Assembly (NCBI GenBank): GCA_019054805.1
Contig: JAHQIY010000019.1
Location: 836,001 to 900,000, forward strand
Source: Brachionus manjavacas
Lineage: Eukaryota > Rotifera > Eurotatoria > Ploima > Brachionidae
Direction of reading: 5' to 3'
Length of the DNA: 64,000 nt
In this document: positions 20,551 to 31,182 of the stretch, piece by piece
How positions within the stretch are numbered: position 1 is the first letter of the stretch
Layout of the letters: each line of letters opens with the position of its first letter
Notes under the pieces: model-generated
Databases searched by the model: none
What the model was told of the DNA's origin: nothing
Seen by the model: the letters and a program-made list of their open reading frames with translations, nothing else
Position numbers and translations under genes: made by a program

Positions 20551-20886
20551 TGGAATTAAATTTATTTAATAAATCTCAAATAATATTTGTAATTAAAATA
20601 TTAGCTCAAAAATGCACTGAATTAGTAAAATTCGATTATTTAAATTTTAGACAACCTTAATTGTTGCAGAATAATTTTAAATTTTAGAAAATAAAAAGAA
20701 TCATAGAACTAGACTGTATGGAATTAAATTTATTTAATAAATCTCAAATAATATTTGTAATTAAAATATTAGCTCAAAAATGCACTGAATTAGTAAAATT
20801 CGATTATTTAAATTTTAGACAACCTTAATTGTTGCAGAATAATTTTAAATTTTAGAAAATAAAAAGAATCATAGAACTAGACTGAA
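20551..20886. repeat. 168-bp near-perfect tandem duplication
   Basis: The unit TGGAATTAAATTTATTTAAT... through ...GAACTAGACTG occurs at 20551-20718 and again, essentially unchanged, at 20719-20886. A third copy begins at 20887 but diverges after about 13 bases. The near identity implies a very recent duplication or an assembly artefact. No coding or palindromic content. Confidence 0.9.
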
Positions 20887-20899
20887 TGGAATTAAATTA

Positions 20900-22325
20900 A
20901 TGACAATTCCTAGTTTTTACATTGAGTAAAAACGTGATTTTATCATTTAAAAATTTCGAAAAGCAGATGTTTAATATCGAAGGTAAAACAATTTTTTTTT
21001 TAATTTGGAGACTTAATTTTTACGTCTTTTTAAATAAATAATTCAAATTTAAATATCTGATCGCATTTTTTTTCAATTTAAATCTTAATGAATAATTTTG
21101 TACTGTAAAATTTATCGATTATTTTTCTAAAAATAAAAATTAAGAAGACTCTAAGAAGCCTTCTTATTATAAAATATAAAATATCAATTTTTTCAAAAAC
21201 AATTTCTTCCCTCGACAATTATTACATCAAAAATTCATTTTTAATTTTTGAAATTAAACTTCAAAAATTTAATTGTGACATTAAAAAAGGTTTTGATTCT
21301 GTTTCTGAATAATGATTAAATAAATCAAAATCAAATCATGCTTTCATTTATCTAATTGACAAATTATTATCTATGAAAAAAATAAAAATATTTCCAGTAA
21401 ATAATTTTAAAAAAATTGAATATCTAGCTATATTCAATATTGATAACAATTGATAAAAACTTTATTTTCTGAATTTATATTTTTTTAATTTGAAGGAGAT
21501 CCTCTGGCTTTGAAGAACTTTTCTTTCTCTTCAGTCAAACAGGAATAAAATTAAATTCTAAGATTTCAAAAATAATTTTTGTAGTAAAAAACTATCTAAA
21601 TAGAATTGATACACAAATCTATAAAATTAAAATATTAAAATATGATCTTCTAAAAATTCACATAGATTAAATCATCTTTTTTTCTTATTAAAAGTATACC
21701 GGCTAGAGATTATTAAACTTTTGATTTGAAAAAAATTCAAATTCAATTCTTTTGATATATTAAAATACAAGACAATAGAAACAGCATTTTTTGTTTCACT
21801 TTTTTAAGCCTAAAATGAGAAAATTTATTTTCATTATATATTTAAAAAAGAAATCAAAGGTTTTATTTTTAAAATGAAAAAATATTTGAACATTATTTTC
21901 ATTTGAATTCAAAAGAATTGAAACTTGTAAATAATTTGAAATTTTTGTCAAAATTAAAGCTGTATTCAATTTTGGAAGTATGACTTTAAAAAAAAATAAG
22001 AGATTATTTAAATATAAAGTTGTTAGAAATTCAAAATGAATTCAATAATTAAGATTTATTGATTAAATTCCAGTCAAACTTGAATTTTATAAAAATTAAA
22101 ATTTTTGGTAAAAGTAGTAGTAGTAGTTGTAGTACGTTGTTATCAGTTTCCTGACGGAACATTACGCACTATAGACAGCATTACATCACAATATACTGAC
22201 TATCTACCTTTGTTTATTTTTAAAATATTTTGAATAAAAAATTAATTGTTAGCGGCATAATGAACTGGTTAGTTCGTAGCTAACATTACACTTCTTAGTT
22301 ATTATTCCCTTGTTATTATTTATTA
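20900..22325. other. AT-rich stretch with a short (GTA)n microsatellite
   Basis: Mostly featureless. A (GTA)n run lies at about 22117-22134; similar (TAC)n runs end LINE copies elsewhere in the window, so this may be the tail of a lost LINE, though no RT coding remains beside it. Confidence 0.4.
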
Positions 22326-22581
22326 GTGTTGGATACGCTCAAGACAAACCGGTCCATTACACGGACGGTTTTTTGCGTTCATTTGGCCGGTCAGCCAGGC
22401 TGTCTAATTTTTGGACCGCCAAAACAAACGGTCTTAAATATACAGGCGGTTAAAAAACCGGCCAACTTTTTGGCGGGCGGTCATTAGGCTGGTCCAAAAA
22501 TTAGACCGCCTAGCTGACGGACACGGTCCGGTTTCTGAAAATTTTGACCGGTCAAGTGTCTGCTTGTAAGGATCCCAACAC
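22326..22581 (+). mobile_element. MITE rich in ACCGG/CCGGT motifs, copy 2
   Basis: Starts GTGTTGGATACGCTCAAGAC then AAACCGGTCC and ends GATCCCAACAC, giving short inverted ends (GTGTTGG/CCCAACAC). The left 90 bases match, in inverse, the right end of the copy at 8151-8530. The interior is a run of GGTC/GACC and CCGGCC motifs and can fold on itself. A second MITE has inserted at its right end, duplicating CCCAACAC. Confidence 0.7.
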
Positions 22582-22830
22582 CAGACTTGTTTTTAAGTCA
22601 CAGTTTAAGTCAAAGTCAATGACTTAAAAATTTTTTTTTTTTTAGTGAAGTTTAGTCAAGTGAACTAATTTTCTGATTTTAAAACTAAACTTTTTTTGGA
22701 TTAAAATAAAAATCATATTTATTTTTTAGTTTAAAAATCAGATAATTAGTTCAATTGACTAAACTTCACTAAAAAAAAAAAATTTAAGTCATTGACTTGA
22801 CTTAAGACTTTTGACTTAAAAACAACTCTG
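22582..22830. mobile_element. hAT-type palindromic MITE (AAGTC family), copy 2
   Basis: The element runs from CAGACTTGTTTTTAAGTCA to TGACTTAAAAACAACTCTG and is almost entirely one hairpin, with arms of about 115 bp that include TAGTGAAGTTTAGTCAAGT and its inverse. It is flanked by identical 8-bp repeats CCCAACAC (22574-22581 and 22831-22838), the hAT signature. It sits in the terminal repeat of the preceding MITE. Confidence 0.85.
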
Positions 22831-22839
22831 CCCAACACT

Positions 22840-23562
22840 ATTTTTAATATTTTATTAACTACTTTAATTGGTGGCTTGGAGATATAATACTTAAGAATGT
22901 TTATAAGCAAATGCTAAAAGAATATTTTGGTGTGGTTCTTGGTTCACTGTTTTGATCAATAATAAAAGATTGCAAACTTCACAACTTTTTTGGTTCAAAT
23001 GGCTAATAAAAAGCTAGTTACATCATTAAAATTACTTAAGAAAAATATCAATTGAAATTAAAAATTGAAAAAGAAGATATTTGCTTAAATATACATGAAA
23101 TTACTTGTTTTCATTCCATTTGAGAATAGCTATCTCTGGTTAACTAAGTCTAAGTTCAATTTTTGGACTAAAATGTGATGGACATTGTGATGAAGACATC
23201 ACTGTGTATGTACGCGGTTCGCTGTGCAGTTGCATGCACGCGTATTTCATATTTATATTTTATATTTATGATTGTATGGATGGGATTTTTCGAGACATAT
23301 TTTTCTTTATAAGTTTAATAAAGTATTTAAACTTTATTAAATAATCTACTTTATTTCAGACATCGATGCAAAATAATTGATCCACGGACTACTTTTTAAT
23401 GTTCCCATTCGAAATTAGTTTACTGGGTAATACTAAAATCGAGTAATATTTATAAAAAAATTTCAAAATTTGATTATATAGATGAATTTAAATTTTTTTT
23501 AAATTTTATTAATAAATTTTAGCTACACTTAAGAAATTATCTAATTATTCTGATTGTCAGTC
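22840..23562. other. AT-rich spacer
   Basis: 3' flank of the minus-strand ShKT/EGF gene. No gene or clear repeat is seen. Confidence 0.45.
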
Positions 23563-24764
23563 TTAACATACTTTGCAGGCTTTTCTGCATTTTTTGGTAA
23601 TTGGTTTTCCATTTAGATAGTACTCATCACCACACAATCCCTGTTGAGCATAATAATTACATATATCGTCATCAAAATTATCACACAAATTCAATAACTT
23701 GTTTTCAATCTTAAACTTTTTCAACAATTTTGTGGAAACATCTTGTTCATTAGCTTTGCTGGTCGAACTGTCAGAGCCAGCTTGCTTTTTGGTTGCTCCA
23801 TTTAATGGTACACATTTGTAAGCAATATTTCCAAGTGAAATGCATTTTTCATCTAGGGAACATGGATTGGGCAGGCACGAATCTCTCAATTGGCACAAAT
23901 CGCCATGATAGCCCAAAGGACAATCGCATAAAAATCCAAATACGCTCTCATTGCTTGTCTTAATGTTGAGACACTTTCCTCCATTTTTGCAAACATTTTC
24001 ATGCGGACATTGTATGGGAGACGCTTTACACTTGCCACATGTCCTAGGACAGAGAATTTTAACTGGCAGACCATTCACTTTAGCCGAAGTACATGCATCC
24101 TTATATCTAGGACAATCAAAATAGCGGTCAGCACATGACACCATCTCGTATTCTAAATAAAAGCAAATTTTAGGCATTTCAATTTTTTCTCTGACCATTT
24201 TTACTTTTGCATGTCTCACAGCAAATGGTGCGGAAGTTAGAATTTTTGCAATAGGCCGTAGTTGCTTGTCCGATTTTTTCTATATGATCCAAAACTTGTT
24301 TGCACTGCATTTGAGGTGACGGCAAATTCATGCCGATTGATTCCTGAGTGACTAAATCATCTCCGAACAAGCATTCACCAACTAGACCTTTGGCATTCTC
24401 AATGCATGATTTTTGTAGGCAAATTTTGCCCGATGCACAAGTAGTTCCATCATTGACACCATCTGATAGTTTCATGCATGGTTCTTTTATACTCTTGCGG
24501 CAATATAGACTTTCACACACAACATTGGCAAAGGACTTAAATTTCAATTAAAAAAAATATGGATTTGAAAATTTATTTTTGTTTTTGCTGTACCCGACAA
24601 AACGAGGCCTCCTTGCCAAGTAGTATTTTACACTGCTCATCAGGATTTAACAGCTGAGCGGAATCAACTCCGTGGAAGTTGCGCGAGTTTGTGTTATTGG
24701 ACTTTGGCACACTAGCATTCACCAACACAAGTACCAAGCTAGCCAAGAAAATATTTCGAAGCAT
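23563..24764 (-). CDS. Secreted cysteine-rich protein with ADAMTS-type Cys-rich, ShKT and EGF modules
   Basis: Three exons on the minus strand: 24764-24594, 24535-24205 and 24152-23563, joined by GT-AG introns of 58 and 52 bp in phases 0 and 1. They encode about 363 residues. ATG 24764 gives a good signal peptide (LRNIFLASLVLVLVNAS); an upstream TTG in the same frame is not used. Residues about 41-102 resemble the ADAM/ADAMTS cysteine-rich domain (PDEQCKILLGKEASFC, CESLYC, DGTTCASGKICLQKSC). A six-Cys ShK-like stretch follows (to CCETC, ~166), then a ShKT domain (CADRYFDCPRYKDAC ... CPRTCGKC), an EGF domain (CPHENVCKNGGKC ... CDCPLGYHGDLC), an incomplete second EGF and a final ShKT ending KACKVC. 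No metalloprotease domain precedes the Cys-rich region, so it is ADAMTS-like in architecture but not a protease. Probable extracellular matrix or cuticle role is inferred. Confidence 0.8.
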
Positions 24765-24780
24765 TGTCTTCTTTAACAAT

Positions 24781-25829
24781 AAATTTAAAGTGCTTTTTTC
24801 AATTTTTACTTTTTATATACTGATCTATAGTGTATTTGAAGTATTTAGGTTGATATTTTAAGTGATCGATTAATGCCTTAGGCTTTAAGTCAACCTCGGA
24901 CATATATATACTTTGCAGATTAGAGAGGATTGGATAGATATAATAACAACTACTTAATAGCAAAGATTAGATTGTGAATGCTAAAAGATTAAGTAATAGA
25001 TTTGGTGAATTAGTGCGTAACTAGAATCTTTAATCTTTGCCTCGAGGAAAATATTTTGTTGTAGTAAATTATTTTATCAATGATATGTATAATTTAAGTT
25101 TTGATCAATGTTTAGTCAAGCATTTAAAAAATTTTTTGAATAAATTTTTTTTCTTTTAAGTATCGAAAATGTATTTTTTATCTATTTGAACAAAAAAACT
25201 GAAAATTATTAATCCAAAAAACATTTTTTACTTATCTGTATTTAAATTAAATAAATATAAAAAAAATAAATAAGAATAACAAGTTTTAAGATTTAATGTT
25301 TATTAATTTTTTTTGAATAAAATATAAATAAACAAAGTAAAGTAATGACCAATTTTATTTAATCCAGAAAAAGAGGAGTTTTGATTTACTTGTTTTTACA
25401 GTACTGCTACACTATGATGATCTTATTTGTTCTATAATTCACTTTAAATTTTAATTTTTTATGACGCAATATTTCGTAAAATTTTTAAAATCTAATAAAA
25501 AAAATTGAAAAAAGAATTAAATAATTAAAGTGTTAATCGGTTTTTAATGACATGGACCAAATAGCCTGTTGGTAACCTTGAAAAAAATAAAATATAAAAG
25601 AGCTTTTTTGATCCTTTTAGAATCTACTGTAAAATTTTTTAATTGTCGTAATTTTGCGTAAATTAACGCAATTCTACCAAACTACCGTTGCGTTAAAAAT
25701 CGTTTTCTACTTTTTTATGTAAATTTTCGTAAATAAACCCCATATAGCGAAATCCTCGTAATACTCTTAAAAAAACAAATAAAAAAACCGAATAATACTC
25801 TTCCCAGGAAAAAAACTTTATATACATTA
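24781..25829. other. AT-rich intergenic region
   Basis: Upstream flank of the ShKT/EGF gene. Contains scattered GTAAATTTTCGTAAA-type motifs near 25660-25740 related to the TTACGTAA repeats elsewhere. No gene is seen. Confidence 0.4.
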
Positions 25830-26340
25830 ATTTATTTATTTATTCAAAAGAGCACCTTATAGGCATTAAATGTAAAAAAAAAACAAATTAAGATTAAAAA
25901 TATTTACAATAGAAAATAAGAATATAAATAAAAAAGTTTACAATTAATTTAATATTTAATATTTTAATAAGTTTGATAATACTTTTAATTTTACTTGAAA
26001 ATTTCCAATTTTTAAACACAGAAAAACAAATTTAGTTGAATCAATCAATCCTTAGTTTCACACCTTACCATGCCTTGGACCTTCTTAATGGAGTCTTTCC
26101 GGCTAAAATTTTCTCCAACTAATTTGTGAATCTTCAAATTGTTTAAAAAAGCTTCTATTGTCCTTCAATAAAACTCTTTTTTCATACAAGGATTTAAGTT
26201 TAGTAAAAACCGAATTAGTAATGCAATTTGTCTGTAGTTGCTCGTACAATGTTTTAAATACACTTGCTCAATACTACCTATTTTAAGGCAGTTGAACAGT
26301 TTTTACATATTTACTTAGTCCAAGAGATCTTTTGATTAAT
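25830..26340 (-). mobile_element. Probable decayed LINE, minus strand
   Basis: On the minus strand the segment ends with TGCCTATAAGGTGCTCTTTT and then (AATA)n, a tail also seen near 34490-34530 and 48700-48760. The interior has broken coding sense but no RT motif I can name. Called a LINE only by its tail. Confidence 0.3.
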
Positions 26341-26466
26341 ATGTTTTGTCAATGTTAAAATTTTGAATGTTCTTTTTGGAAACAAAAATCAATTCCAGAC
26401 TATATCTATAGATTGACATGCTTTGAAATTTGCAGCAATCTTAGGTCAAATCATCGATTTAATCCA

Positions 26467-26738
26467 GGAGAACAAGACAGTGATACAGGTGATAATTCTA
26501 ATGTAATTAAATTGCTGTTTATTATTAAAAAATTTATAATTGAAAGTAGCTTTACCAAACAACCATCTATCACCGATTTTTTTGAAAAATAAACTTTTTG
26601 TTTTTTCTTACATTTTTATTTTAATTGTTTTTACTCAATAAATTTAGTTTATATTTTTTTAATCGAAATCGTTTTAAATGGGAATTACGATTTACCGAAA
26701 TTTCCGTTCAAGTTGTTTGTTATACCGAGGATTGACTG
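26467..26738 (+). mobile_element. Tigger/pogo element 3' end with transposase C-terminus
   Basis: The plus strand reads DSDTGDNSNVIKLLFIIKKF and then IIESSFTKQPSITDFFEK before TAA at 26590. Tigger/pogo transposases typically end with an acidic stretch, a short helix and a (K/Q)QxxITDFF motif. The segment closes with the inverse of CAGTCAATCCTCGGTATAAC, ending at 26738, matching the terminal repeat of the Tigger relic at 5743-6590. The left end and the DDE domain are not found, so the copy is truncated. Confidence 0.6.
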
Positions 26739-26852
26739 TGGTAGAGATTCAAAATAGCAACAATTAAAATCGCAAAGGTAAAAAAAGATTTTCTCTTTTT
26801 TACTGAAGCCTCTACTATGTAAACATGTGTAACATGTAACAAACTATTTGAA

Positions 26853-27635
26853 TTGGTAAGCAGTTATCAACGTCAGAAAACGAAATAGATCTTGGAGCTA
26901 TCTTCAATACAAATCTTAAATGGAAAAATCAAGTGATAGAGGCTACAAACAAAGCAAATCAAATGTTGGGTCGCATCAGGAAATCATTCGCTCGTTTTTA
27001 TTGTAAGTTTAAATCATTGTTTAGATTATTTAACTTTTGTTCGTCCTCTTTTGGAATTTGCGTTGCCTGTATGGTTTCCAATTTTTAAGTCGGACTGTGA
27101 GAATGTTGAAAGGATTCAACGCAGAGCCACGAAATTTGAATCTTCAATTAGAAACAAACCGTATGAAAGCAGATTGAAGGTTTTAAACATTCCAAATCTG
27201 GTGGAAAGAAGAAAAAGAGGTGATCTAATTCAATTATACAAGTTCATGCATGGAATAAAATTGGATAAAAAAAGCAACAATTTTAATGTCACAAAAATCA
27301 AGAAAGAGGTCACTACTTCAAATATCACAAATAAATTTAGTTCCAACATAGAGATAACTTTTTCAACAGAACCGCTTACTTAAGGAACTCGCTGCCAAAT
27401 CAATTAATTGAAGCCCCCAATGTTAACAGCTTTAAAGCAGGCATTCACATCAGCTGTCTTAATGTGCCTTATCAGCATACTCGCTGGCTAGCCAGCTACA
27501 GTCAAAACTACTACAAATATATGTCTTTTTAACTTTCTTTTTATTTTATTTTTTTTAATTATTTTTTTTAATTTATTCTGAAGGAGCTCTAGCTTGGTAC
27601 AGAAAACAATTAAATAAAGTAAATAAATAAAGTTG
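26853..27635 (+). mobile_element. 5'-truncated LINE (jockey/CR1-like), RT C-terminus and 3' tail
   Basis: Begins in the post-catalytic region of ORF2 (ENEIDLGAIFNTNLKWKNQV, KANQMLGRIRKSF). After a frameshift it continues RPLLEFALPVWFPIF, VERIQRRATKF, YESRLKVLNI and RRKRGDLIQLYKFMHGI. The hydrophobic end of the ORF continues degraded to about 27530. The tail TTCTGAAGGAGCTCTAGCTT is followed by an A-rich (AAAT)n end at about 27630. YADD is absent. The protein is close to the copies at 31961-32525 and 44020-45360. Confidence 0.8.
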
Positions 27636-27695
27636 AGGTTTATTTTTTTGAGATAATGTAATTTGGCATTTATTAATTGTTAAGACATTGAAAGA

Positions 27696-28394
27696 CAGTA
27701 CCGATTTGACTAGTGGATTTTTACGTAAATATACGTAAATTTACGTATATTTACATAAATTTAAAATTGGTAAAAATGAAAATGCCAAAAAAAAGCCCGA
27801 TTTTTTGAATTTTTTATTATTTTCTAATAAATTTTGAAAAAATTAGTTTCTATATTAAATCAAATTTTACCAAAAGTTACTTTTTTTTACTAATTTTTAC
27901 GTAAATTTTTGTAAAAAAAGGTAACTTTTGAAAAAAAATATCGAGACAAAAAGAATATTTTAAATTAATAGCATATTTTAATTATTTGATTTATTTGGCT
28001 TGATTGACTTTGACCTTGCGTTTTTTAGGTTATCTCTCGCTCTATTCCAGGCCAGATCAAACGCTGAATCTTTTGGCACTTATTTCTTTAATTTTCCTTA
28101 AATCCAAGTTTAAAAAAAAATAGCATAATATTATATTACATACTTTTAATTTCAAAGAAATTTTACAATTACTAAATGTAATAATTACATAAGTCAATGA
28201 AAAAAAGTTAATAATTCTTAAAATTTTAAAAGATTATATATATGTTATTTTTTGTTTTATAGTTGATATAGTGATAGACAAAAATGGCGGATGGCCAGAC
28301 TGCTAGTTTATTAGAAAAATTAAAATATATTAATTTTCTTTCAAAAGTTCCTTTTTTTACCATATTTTACCTTTTTTTACATAAATCGGTACTG
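27696..28394. mobile_element. Non-autonomous pogo-like element with CAGTACCGATTT ends
   Basis: Left end CAGTACCGATTT at 27696 and right end AAATCGGTACTG at 28394 are perfect 12-bp inverses. The right flank is TA; the left is GA, so one copy of the duplication has probably mutated. Just inside the left end are repeated TTTACGTAAAT motifs, with TTTTTTACCATATTTTACC near the right end. About 700 bp without coding capacity. Confidence 0.6.
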
Positions 28395-28861
28395 TATTGA
28401 TCAAAGAGTCTTTTGTTGCTAAAATGATCTTGCTATTTTAAATGTGCTAATTTGAACTTGCTATTTTAATGTCTGCGATTTTAATACAGAGCCTTGACTG
28501 TAATTAAATAAACAATGATGCAATGATGAATCTAGATGACATGGTTCCCAACTCATTAACTATTCATCTATCAATTGTCATCGATTTGTCATCATTTTCA
28601 TTGTGACTGCGAATCTTTTGTGACAAACTCTCTTTTTTGTCTCTTCATCAAAATTGCATTTTTTTAATAAGAAAAATTTTTTTTTTCAAATTGTACTGAA
28701 TTTAACACTTTCGTGATTTAAAAAAAAATAAACTAAATTAATTTTATTACATTAAAGAAGAAAACATGGTTTAACAAAATAAATAGATGTACAATGGTAA
28801 TTAGTTAAGCTAGAACTAAATGAATCATTTACAAAAAGGACGTGGACCACAAAACGCATAT
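28395..28861. other. AT-rich spacer, 3' flank of MARCH-like gene
   Basis: No gene is seen. Polyadenylation sequences for the minus-strand gene (TTTATT on the plus strand) occur near 28740 and 28780. Confidence 0.4.
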
Positions 28862-29482
28862 TTACTTAGCCGAGAGTATGACGATTGACTGGTTGGTTCT
28901 AATTAAGTTAGTTGCCAAGTTGATCCACAAATGCATTAGCGAGACCAAAGACCATAAAATACAAAACGAAACAAAGACAATAAATATTAAATAGAGCAAA
29001 AATTCAATGTCAAACGAGTTGAGGTTGAATTTTCGTATGAGGCCGGTGAGGAGAGTGACAAGAGCGAGCACGTTGCACACAAGACCAATGATGTAAAAAA
29101 AGTTAATTAGAAAAAAGCGATTTTTTTCGTGTTGATTCATGTTGAGACCACTAAAGGACCACTTGCGCACCGAATTCAACCTCTTTTCTATTTTGAACTC
29201 ACACTTGCACAATTCGCACGCTTTCTTGTTCTTCAACAAGACCCACTTTTGCAAGCAGGCCTCGTGCACACACGATATGGTGCCCGAACAATTGCACGGA
29301 CGGATGAACGTGCTGCGGCTCCTCGCCTCCAAATGACATATGCGGCACATGTACAAGCTTTCGTTGGTGCGCACAGACACACTCTCTTCTTTTATGCTAT
29401 CTAAATTTTCCATTTGAATCAAAAAACTCTCGGTTGCTTCTTCTGACTCGTTTGGCTGCTCGGTGCATTCTAAGCTCGACAT
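28862..29482 (-). CDS. MARCH-family RING-CH membrane E3 ubiquitin ligase
   Basis: Intronless frame of 206 codons from ATG 29482. Residues 46-92 form a RING-CH finger with the C4HC3 order: CRIC, CNC seven residues before HEAC, then CELC. This finger recruits E2 enzymes. Two membrane segments follow (about 123-149 and 159-185) with a very short connecting loop, the usual MARCH hairpin topology with both ends in the cytosol, where the finger ubiquitinates tails of membrane proteins. The acidic Ser/Glu-rich N-terminus (1-40) is not conserved. It is a different paralogue from the MARCHF8-like gene at 34891-35714, closer in size to MARCHF2/3 types, but I cannot assign an orthologue. It is divergent from CFAP299, with 361 bp between the two start codons. 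Confidence 0.85.
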   Translation of the reverse strand: MSSLECTEQPNESEEATESFLIQMENLDSIKEESVSVRTNESLYMCRICHLEARSRSTFIRPCNCSGTISCVHEACLQKWVLLKNKKACELCKCEFKIEKRLNSVRKWSFSGLNMNQHEKNRFFLINFFYIIGLVCNVLALVTLLTGLIRKFNLNSFDIEFLLYLIFIVFVSFCILWSLVSLMHLWINLATNLIRTNQSIVILSAK

Positions 29483-29773
29483 TTTTCAAATTCTTTGCCA
29501 ATTTAATTTGTCTAGTTGATTCTTTTTTTTTCTTCTCTTTTTTTATTTAGAAGTTTATATTAGTCTCATGCGATGCTTGAGCACAAGCCTTGTTATTTAT
29601 TCTTGCAATCTAGAGCAATATTTTTAGGCTTTTTAAAAGTGATGCTAAATTTAGACCAGCTTGTGCTTAGTCCGGTTTGGATAGTGTTCGATAATTTAAC
29701 GCTTAAAGGACATTTGAAAAGTCCGCGTTGACAATCGACTAGTCGATTGGCTTATTGCTTTAGAAAAATTTAC

Positions 29774-29787
29774 GTTGCCATGGCAAC
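29774..29787. promoter_or_regulatory. Palindromic RFX X-box upstream of CFAP299
   Basis: GTTGCCATGGCAAC is a perfect 14-bp palindrome and a full match to the X-box bound by RFX transcription factors, which drive ciliary genes in animals. It lies 57 bp before the CFAP299 ATG (29844), the usual distance for ciliary X-boxes, and 292 bp from the divergent MARCH-like start. Confidence 0.85.
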
Positions 29788-29843
29788 CACTTTTTTATAT
29801 TTAGCTCTAAAATTATATCAAAATTTATTTCAAACGAAAAAAA

Positions 29844-30586
29844 ATGGAAGAAGACGCTGCCAACGATCACGATGCTGTCATCGAATTCGCTACCTACGAG
29901 GACTTTTTGGACTCGCAAATATCCAGCCTGGACTTGTACTATTTAGAGGTAATGTTGACGCTGAAATACAGCTAATGCTAATTGCCATGTTTAGGACGAA
30001 GAGCTGGCAAGACAATTGGTCGAGTTGGGCTACCGCGGATCTGGCGAAGTGCTAAAACGCGAAGAATTCGAGGCGCGCAAGCTTGCCGCTGAGGCCAACA
30101 AACAGTCGAAAAAAAACCAACAGCAGTAAATTAGCTTTTTATTTTTTTAATAAAAAATATTAAGAAAAATTTTTTTTTTCATTTTTTTTTAGAATTTTGT
30201 CAAGTGCAGGAAGAAACTTCAAAGACAATTTTTTGTTAGAATTGGCCAAGAGAGAAGAGCCGAATAGAACAGGGAAAATGACTACTATAATATTTATTCG
30301 GGATAAGAATTCACGCGGGCAGGAAATATCAGGCTACATAGACTATGCGCACAGACTCAAAAGCGAAGACTTTGCCGCCTATTTCAATGGCAAAAAATTG
30401 CTACCCAAAGCCACTGATTTAAGTTTTTACAATTGGGAAAATCAAATGATAGTGTCAAATAACACGCCTAATTATCAAGTTATAGCCGAGAGTGTCAAAG
30501 GACTCCTTTTTAAAAATAAAAGAGACCGAAAATTGGTCAATGTGGATCCTCACGTAATATTTTTTGTTAACATTAAAAAAAGGTGA
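29844..30586 (+). CDS. CFAP299: Cilia- and flagella-associated protein 299
   Basis: Three exons: 29844-29948, 29995-30125 and 30193-30586, with GT-AG introns of 46 and 67 bp (phases 0 and 2), giving about 209 residues. Conserved blocks of the CFAP299 (C4orf22) family are plain: [34 protein letters not shown], then [52 protein letters not shown] and [11 protein letters not shown]. The family is associated with motile cilia and sperm; the exact biochemical role is not known. The vertebrate protein is about 233 residues and continues past NVDP with a conserved end; here the frame continues [10 protein letters not shown] and stops. CAC-GTAATA just after NVDPH could be a donor to a missed last exon, but I find no such exon downstream. 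Confidence 0.92.
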
Positions 30587-31160
30587 CGCTTTTGACCCTT
30601 GTTCCAACAACTAAAAAATTTTCTTTTATAAATTAGAAATTTATTTCTAGTCTAAAAATAACAAAATGTGTTTCTAAAATTTGCATTTAAAGCTCAAATT
30701 TTTAATTACTCTAGTCTTTGAATGTACAACGAAAATTTCTAGAGTTTTATTAGGGAAATTTATTTCCAGTACTTTCAGAGAGAACTAAAAGTCTAAAAAT
30801 TCAAAATTATTATTTGTCACACTACCTGATATTTCAAATTCATACGATTGAATTTCTTTTTTAATAATCTTCCTTTTTTATTTATTTTTGAAAAAAATAT
30901 TAAGCCAGATTTTTGAAGCTATGTGAATTATGGGACAAAAAAAACAATACAAAAATGAGCAACTTTTTTCTAAATCTTATTTATAATTTGTGACGTGGTC
31001 ATGTAAATTAAGTATTCTGTCATATAAAATCAATGGGAATGGGAATATATTATTATGGTACTAAAAATTTAAGTGAGAATAGATATTAGTGTGTCAATTG
31101 TAAAAAAAATTTATTAAGAATAATAAAAACACAAAATTGTCATTTTTTAAACTTATTTTT
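30587..31160. other. AT-rich spacer downstream of CFAP299
   Basis: Searched by eye for the missing conserved C-terminal exon of CFAP299 without finding it. No other feature. Confidence 0.4.
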
Positions 31161-31182
31161 CTTGTAATAATAGATCTTTTGC

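Noticed and set aside
22250..22300. GGTTAGTTCG-like string resembling a tRNA loop
   Set aside because: No acceptor stem or cloverleaf can be built around it.
24777..24779. TTG as the start of the ShKT/EGF protein, five codons upstream
   Set aside because: Non-ATG start in an animal gene; the ATG at 24764 gives a better signal peptide.
24887..24905. GTCAACCTCGGACATAT as a possible left end of the Tigger relic at 26467-26738
   Set aside because: Only a partial match to the terminal repeat, without the expected TA plus CAGT; likely chance.
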